Source: Anaeramoeba flamelloides (taxonomy: Eukaryota; Metamonada; Anaeramoebidae). Taken from it: 64,000 nucleotides of DNA. The stretch's first letter is position 1; every line of letters begins with the position of its first letter. The position numbers were made by a program, and so were the translations under genes. Below the pieces are notes generated by a model. The model worked only from the letters and a program-made list of their open reading frames with translations. It did not search any database and was not told the origin of the DNA. The stretch lies in NCBI GenBank assembly GCA_027625915.1, contig JANTQA010000008.1, positions 9,532,501-9,596,500 on the forward strand. The letters are read 5' to 3'. Below, piece by piece: positions 59,411 to 64,000 of this stretch.

Positions 59411-61379
59411 TTTTTTTGTAAAAAGAGTAAATGAAAAAGAAAAATTTATAAAAAATGATTTATATTTCTTGTTTGCTACTATGTTTGAGATTCAAATTGA
59501 AAGTATTGTCTTTTTATTAAGATTTGGGGGTTATTAAACCTCATAAATTTTTATTCAGTGAGATCTAAGAAGGAAAAAATGTCAAATTTGTCATAAATTT
59601 CTGAAATATTTCAGTCTTGTATTATGAAATGAAAAACACGATTGCGAAAAATCGGCTTTTTGAGTAAATTTCGCTTGAAAACAATTTTTTAGAACCCTTA
59701 CACATAGTAAGCCCTTTTCTATTCATTTTTTTGGATTGCGAGTCCAGTTGAGATGGTTCTACGATTGTTTTCAAATATCTAGAAGGAGAAAAGTGAGAAT
59801 TTTTGCTGACAATATATCTTTGTTATTTGAAAAACAAAGATATTTTTTAAATAATCCAACGGTAATTGGTTTGGTATTGTATTAAATGGACTAAAAGCCC
59901 AATTTCCAAAAAAAGAATGATCATTTTTTCTCAACTCAAACAATAATTCTTTATGAAAAAATAAAAATGACTCATTTTGCAAATTTAATTTCCAAAAGAT
60001 CCTTTTAAGCAAAATTCTTCAAAAGCTTTCTCACAAAACTTCAACCAAATTTCTCTTGATACAACAAATTTTGTTTTGAGAGAAACCATCCAAACAAAAA
60101 AAATTTTATCAAAAAAGTATTAAAAATTTTCAGGACGTTAAGTATGGATTATGTTGTTCAACAAAAAATTCGAGGAGATATCCAACTCTTAGTCAAAGAC
60201 AGGGAGATTTAATTCAAGGAAAAACATAAAGAACCAAAAAAAATAAAATACCAAAATCACTACCCCCTTTGTGATAATTAATACAGCCGTTCAAGCTCTA
60301 CCAGAGAATTTTTTTCAAAGACCCTGAAATTGATTTTCTATTCTAAAAAATTGTTCAACAAAACTATATAATGGTTATGAAAGTTAGTCCTAACCAATAA
60401 ATTTTATACAAGATTAAAAAGAAGTTATACACATATCATTTTTGAAACTGTCAAAAATTTCAATTAAAATAACTTACATTAATTTTGATCTCCAATTATA
60501 AAAATTGTTAAAATCATAACTTTTACAATTTAAAGGCAAAGCTCGAAAAATTTTTTAAAATTTCTGTGATTTATTTTCTTGCGAAAATTTAATTTTTATC
60601 TTTATTTTTAAAAAAAATTACTCAAGTGAAGTAAAAAAAAGTTGAAAATTTTATCTTATCATAGAAATTGAATTTTCTATTTCAAAAAACACAATTCCAA
60701 TAATAGACAACCAATTTTTATGTCTTATAATATTTCTCAGACAGTAGGGTTGGAACGGTAGTATGGTTTGTGGAGAAAATGTAACAATTCAAAGTAACCC
60801 AATGGTCAAAAATCATTAACAATACCATCATTTAGATTTAGAGTTGTTTGTTGAGAAGTGTTTTTAATGTAAAAAAATAGTGATTATTTTTTTTTTTCAT
60901 TTTCACCATCATTAATAAGCTGTTCAATTTCACCTATCTCACAACTTCTTGTTTGTTTTTCAAAAAAAAAATAACATAAAATGATTTTTTGATCCAAATT
61001 ATAGAATATTTTAAAGATCATTCCTCTCATTTTAAAAGAGATTGGAACAAATTGTGTTGCGTAAAAATGTTAAATTCCCATTATAGGCCTTAAAATAAAT
61101 AATATTCACTAAATAAGAGATCTTTTCTCAGATATTATTTTTAAAGATATTTTACAATTTAAGTTGAAAAATTCTATTTTCCTAGTTTCTATTAATATTT
61201 TTTTCAAAATTTATACATATAAAATTTCAATATTTTTTTTCTACAAAGTTAAGAATTAATTTATTATCTTTTAAAAGTATTTTAATTCTTATAAATATCT
61301 TTCAAATAGGGAATCAATTGTTTTGACTCTGAAAAAATAATTTGTTCTATTAAATGCAAAACAATATATTTTTTTGGAT
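59411..61379. other. Intergenic, no gene supported
   Basis: This is AT-rich sequence upstream of the small gene. A minus-strand open stretch at about 59779-60012 contains some mixed codons but resembles no protein I know and has no clear splice partners. Confidence 0.4.
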
Positions 61380-61960
61380 TTTTCGGTTAGGTTTTTTTTA
61401 ATTTTGAAATATCCTGAAAATTTAAGAAATTTTCGGTTTATTCCCAAAAGTAAAAAAAAAACCGAGGTCACTATCCTTTTATGTTTTCTTGGGTTTTCTG
61501 TTTATTTGTAAAATCAATAGATTTTTGCTTTTTTTGGGTTTTCTATTTATTTGGAAAATCAATAGATTTTCGTTAGGTTGTTTTTACTTTAGAAATAAAC
61601 AGAAAATTTTAATAAATTTTCGGTTTATTTCTAAAGTAAAAAAAACCTAGAACACTTCAGAAATAAAATAGAAAACCTCAAAAAAACCTATAACACTTCA
61701 CAGATAATACCAAAAAAAAACCCAAAAAAACCTAGGCACTTGATGGAGCTATACGATACTTGACCGACACTTTCGTTAGGTTTTCAAGAATTTGAAAAAA
61801 TAGAGTAATATATCTTTGATTTTACTCTTTTCTTTTGGATTCAGGAAAAAATAATTACTCGGGCCACTTGAAGGGTATTTGGGTTAACTTTTCTGAAGTT
61901 AAACGAACGAAGTATAATAAAAGATTTTTACTCAATTCTTGTAAATTCTAAAAAATCTTG
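61380..61960. repeat. Modular palindrome array, copy D
   Basis: It repeats GGGTTTTCTGTTTATTTG and GGGTTTTCTATTTATTTGG. A strong hairpin pairs TTTTTACTTTAGAAATAAAC (about 61584) with its complement at about 61622-61641. CCTAGGCACTTGATGGAGCT is the reversed form of the linker seen in other arrays. Confidence 0.72.
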
Positions 61961-63444
61961 ATATTCAATATTTAAAATCAGTTATTTTTTATTGAAGTTT
62001 GATTTTTTATAGGGGAATAAAGTATTTTCAAAACTATTCGTTATTATCTATCAAAGTAAATTTCTCTAAAGTTGAATTTAACGAATCTTTGTTGTAACAT
62101 CCATATAAAAATTTTTTACTTCCAATAATCAATCTTATTTTCCTAACTAAAGTATTTTAAAAATCTTAGTACTACCAACAACACTAAATACAACAAATCC
62201 AATATTTATAAGTTCTGAGATATTGACTGTATTGTAAATAAGCTCAATTAACAAGGATGAAATGGTTAACCAAAGTAATATTTTTATTAAACTTAAATTT
62301 TATTTTTTAAAACTAGTGAAATGTTACAAAGTAAATTCTGAGTTTCTTTTTTATTTCAAGAAAGCCTACACAGTAAATGATCAAAAAAATAAATAAAAAC
62401 AATAAATAATAAGAAAATACATATCGGTTTACAAAGATTCTACTAATTAAAAAATCTTCTCAAAATGAAATATCTAAAGTTAAAAGTTTTTTTCAAAAAA
62501 AGAGTACATTTTTGAATATTTTTATTCCATAAATAAATCAAAAAATTTCTTAAAAACTTTTAAAATTCAGAAAAAATTACAAGATTTCATTCTTATTCCA
62601 AAATTACTCAAAAAATCAGGAAATTTAACATCAAAATTAAATATAACAATTATATATACTTGTGAATATGGAATTCGATATGGTAGATAAACATGAAGAT
62701 AAGAAAAATTGTTGTTTGAAAGGAAATAGGGGGTTTAGCTACCGATGCAGGCTTTTCTGATAATTATAAATTAATTATTTTGAAATAAAAACTCAAACTT
62801 TTAATTTTACTTTATTATATATGAGAAACAATATTTAATCGGGTTATCATATGTTACACTTAAAAATGAATACTAAAAAAAAAATTTCGAAAAAAAATCG
62901 GAAAAAATAGTTACAAAATCGTCATGAATCTCCATTTATATATTTTTATTTAGATGATATATAATAAAAAAAGAAAATATTTGTATTAGTTATTGATGGA
63001 AAATTTTTCGTTAAAAGCTTTGAAAATAAACGATAATATTTTAAAGTTTTTTTCAAAAAGGTGTATTTTGAATTTAATCATAATCAATAAATATAAAAAA
63101 AAATAAAAAAAAATAAAAATAAATCAATTGTCTCTGATAATATTCATTTTCCATTCAAAGGGTTACAGTTGTAATGTATTATATGTTATCGCTATTTATC
63201 CATTTGACTGTTTTACTATCTTTACATTTTTTACATTAATTGAACAATTAAACCTCAACAAAAACATTTGTTTCGAATTGAAATATGATAACAATCAACT
63301 GATAGTTTTATCTCATCCTAATTTCAAATACTCGTTGTCCCTAAATAAAAATAATTTTTTAGAACAGTGTGGTAGACACTAAAGACAGCCCTATCATCTC
63401 AAAAAAGTATTATAACGGGGATAAAATAATGAATTATTACACTA
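61961..63444. other. Intergenic, one weak open frame
   Basis: This is mostly AT-rich. A plus-strand open frame at about 63128-63382 has unusually even codon content for the window (for example NICFELKYDNNQLIVLSHPN) but matches nothing known and has no start context. It could be an exon or an old gene fragment. Confidence 0.35.
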
Positions 63445-63545
63445 CTAGTGTAAATATGGGGTGTAATAAAAAAATATAGTATTAAAATTTTCAAGATAAA
63501 TAAAGAGTTCTAGGTATTTACCCACAATTTGGAAATAAACTAAAA
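63445..63545. mobile_element. Half copy of the foldback MITE
   Basis: It matches only the left arm of the elements at 25480 and 56040 (AGTGTAAATATGGGGTGTAA and TTCAAGATAAATAAAGAGTT). The right arm is absent, and the LINE-associated repeat follows directly. Confidence 0.6.
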
Positions 63546-64000
63546 TTCAAAATTTTCCACACAGCTAAAAAGTTACACATAATCACAATAATACAATTTC
63601 ATTGAAATTGGAGATAATTTTGATTTTTGTAAAATATGAAAATCATTTTTTCATCTTTTAGTTTTTGTTTTCTTTTCATTGTTTGAATTACGTAATTTGC
63701 TTCATTCGATCAAAATTTTTTTTCAACCATTGATATTAGGTTAAAGCCAAGTTGTTCCAAATAGAAGAACTCAAATAAAATTAGTTGGTAAGTATCTAAC
63801 CATTTGATCGATCAATATTCGTAATAGAATTTAAACAAATTTAATAATGTATTTTTTTGTTTTGCTCTCTCCAAAATTTTTAACACACCCTTGATTTATT
63901 TGTATTGATAATTATTTATTTATTGTTTTGTGAGTATTGTAATTTATAAAAAAGTGTTAACATTTCAATTTGTGAATAGTTCTAATTTGGTAAATCTTCT
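63546..64000 (+). repeat. LINE-associated repeat, running off the window end
   Basis: Positions 63550-63680 match the complement of 8160-8300, 63740-63860 match 54.88-55.00 kb, and 63880-63980 match the complement of 7850-7980. It is the most continuous copy of these three blocks and is cut by the window edge. Confidence 0.65.

Noticed and set aside
1-64000. CRISPR arrays, rRNA genes, snRNAs and further tRNA genes
   Set aside because: I looked for spaced direct repeats and for conserved tRNA T-arm and rRNA words on both strands and found only tRNA-Asp.

Overview
This window is nuclear DNA of a free-living, amoeba-like protist. It is extremely AT-rich (by eye about four fifths A+T), with long homopolymer and TA runs, Asn/Lys/Ser-rich low-complexity stretches inside conserved proteins, GT-AG spliceosomal introns and the standard code. 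Asn-rich inserts recall Dictyostelium, but the wide gene spacing and multi-kilobase repeat-filled introns do not. Anaeramoeba or another AT-rich amoeboid lineage is possible; this placement is only inference.

Six protein genes and one tRNA gene can be supported. From left to right they are: prefoldin subunit 6 (minus, 190-777); a USP25/USP28-type deubiquitinase (plus, 5800-11751); a CAMK-like Ser/Thr kinase with UBA and putative KA1 regions (plus, 15832-24666); tRNA-Asp(GTC) (29417-29487); a syntaxin-7/12-type Qa-SNARE (minus, 34203-35428); Mediator subunit MED12 (minus, 39234 to at least 54400, first exon not found); and an unrecognised small protein (minus, about 58831-59410). Every proposed splice join keeps the reading frame. 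The genes serve unrelated housekeeping roles (chaperone, ubiquitin removal, signalling, endosomal fusion, transcription) and show no operon-like logic.

Introns fall into two classes. Short ones of about 100-570 nt occur in PFDN6, the SNARE, the small gene, one MED12 intron and the first kinase intron. Long ones of 2.2-5.3 kb occur in USP, the kinase and MED12, and most carry repeats.

The rest is a layered repeat landscape. It holds two copies of a 1.5-kb terminal-inverted-repeat element (one in a MED12 intron) with conserved minus-strand reading frames; a 745-bp foldback element with TTAA flanks; a 196-bp TA-flanked MITE; a 370-bp foldback family with two full copies and one half copy; a dispersed family linked to a decayed LINE reverse transcriptase; arrays of modular palindromes at five or more places; and a collinear diverged duplication in which intergenic DNA at 27.0-33.2 kb matches MED12 intron DNA at 41.8-50.4 kb. 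The TIR element and the palindrome arrays are the most interesting unexplained structures.
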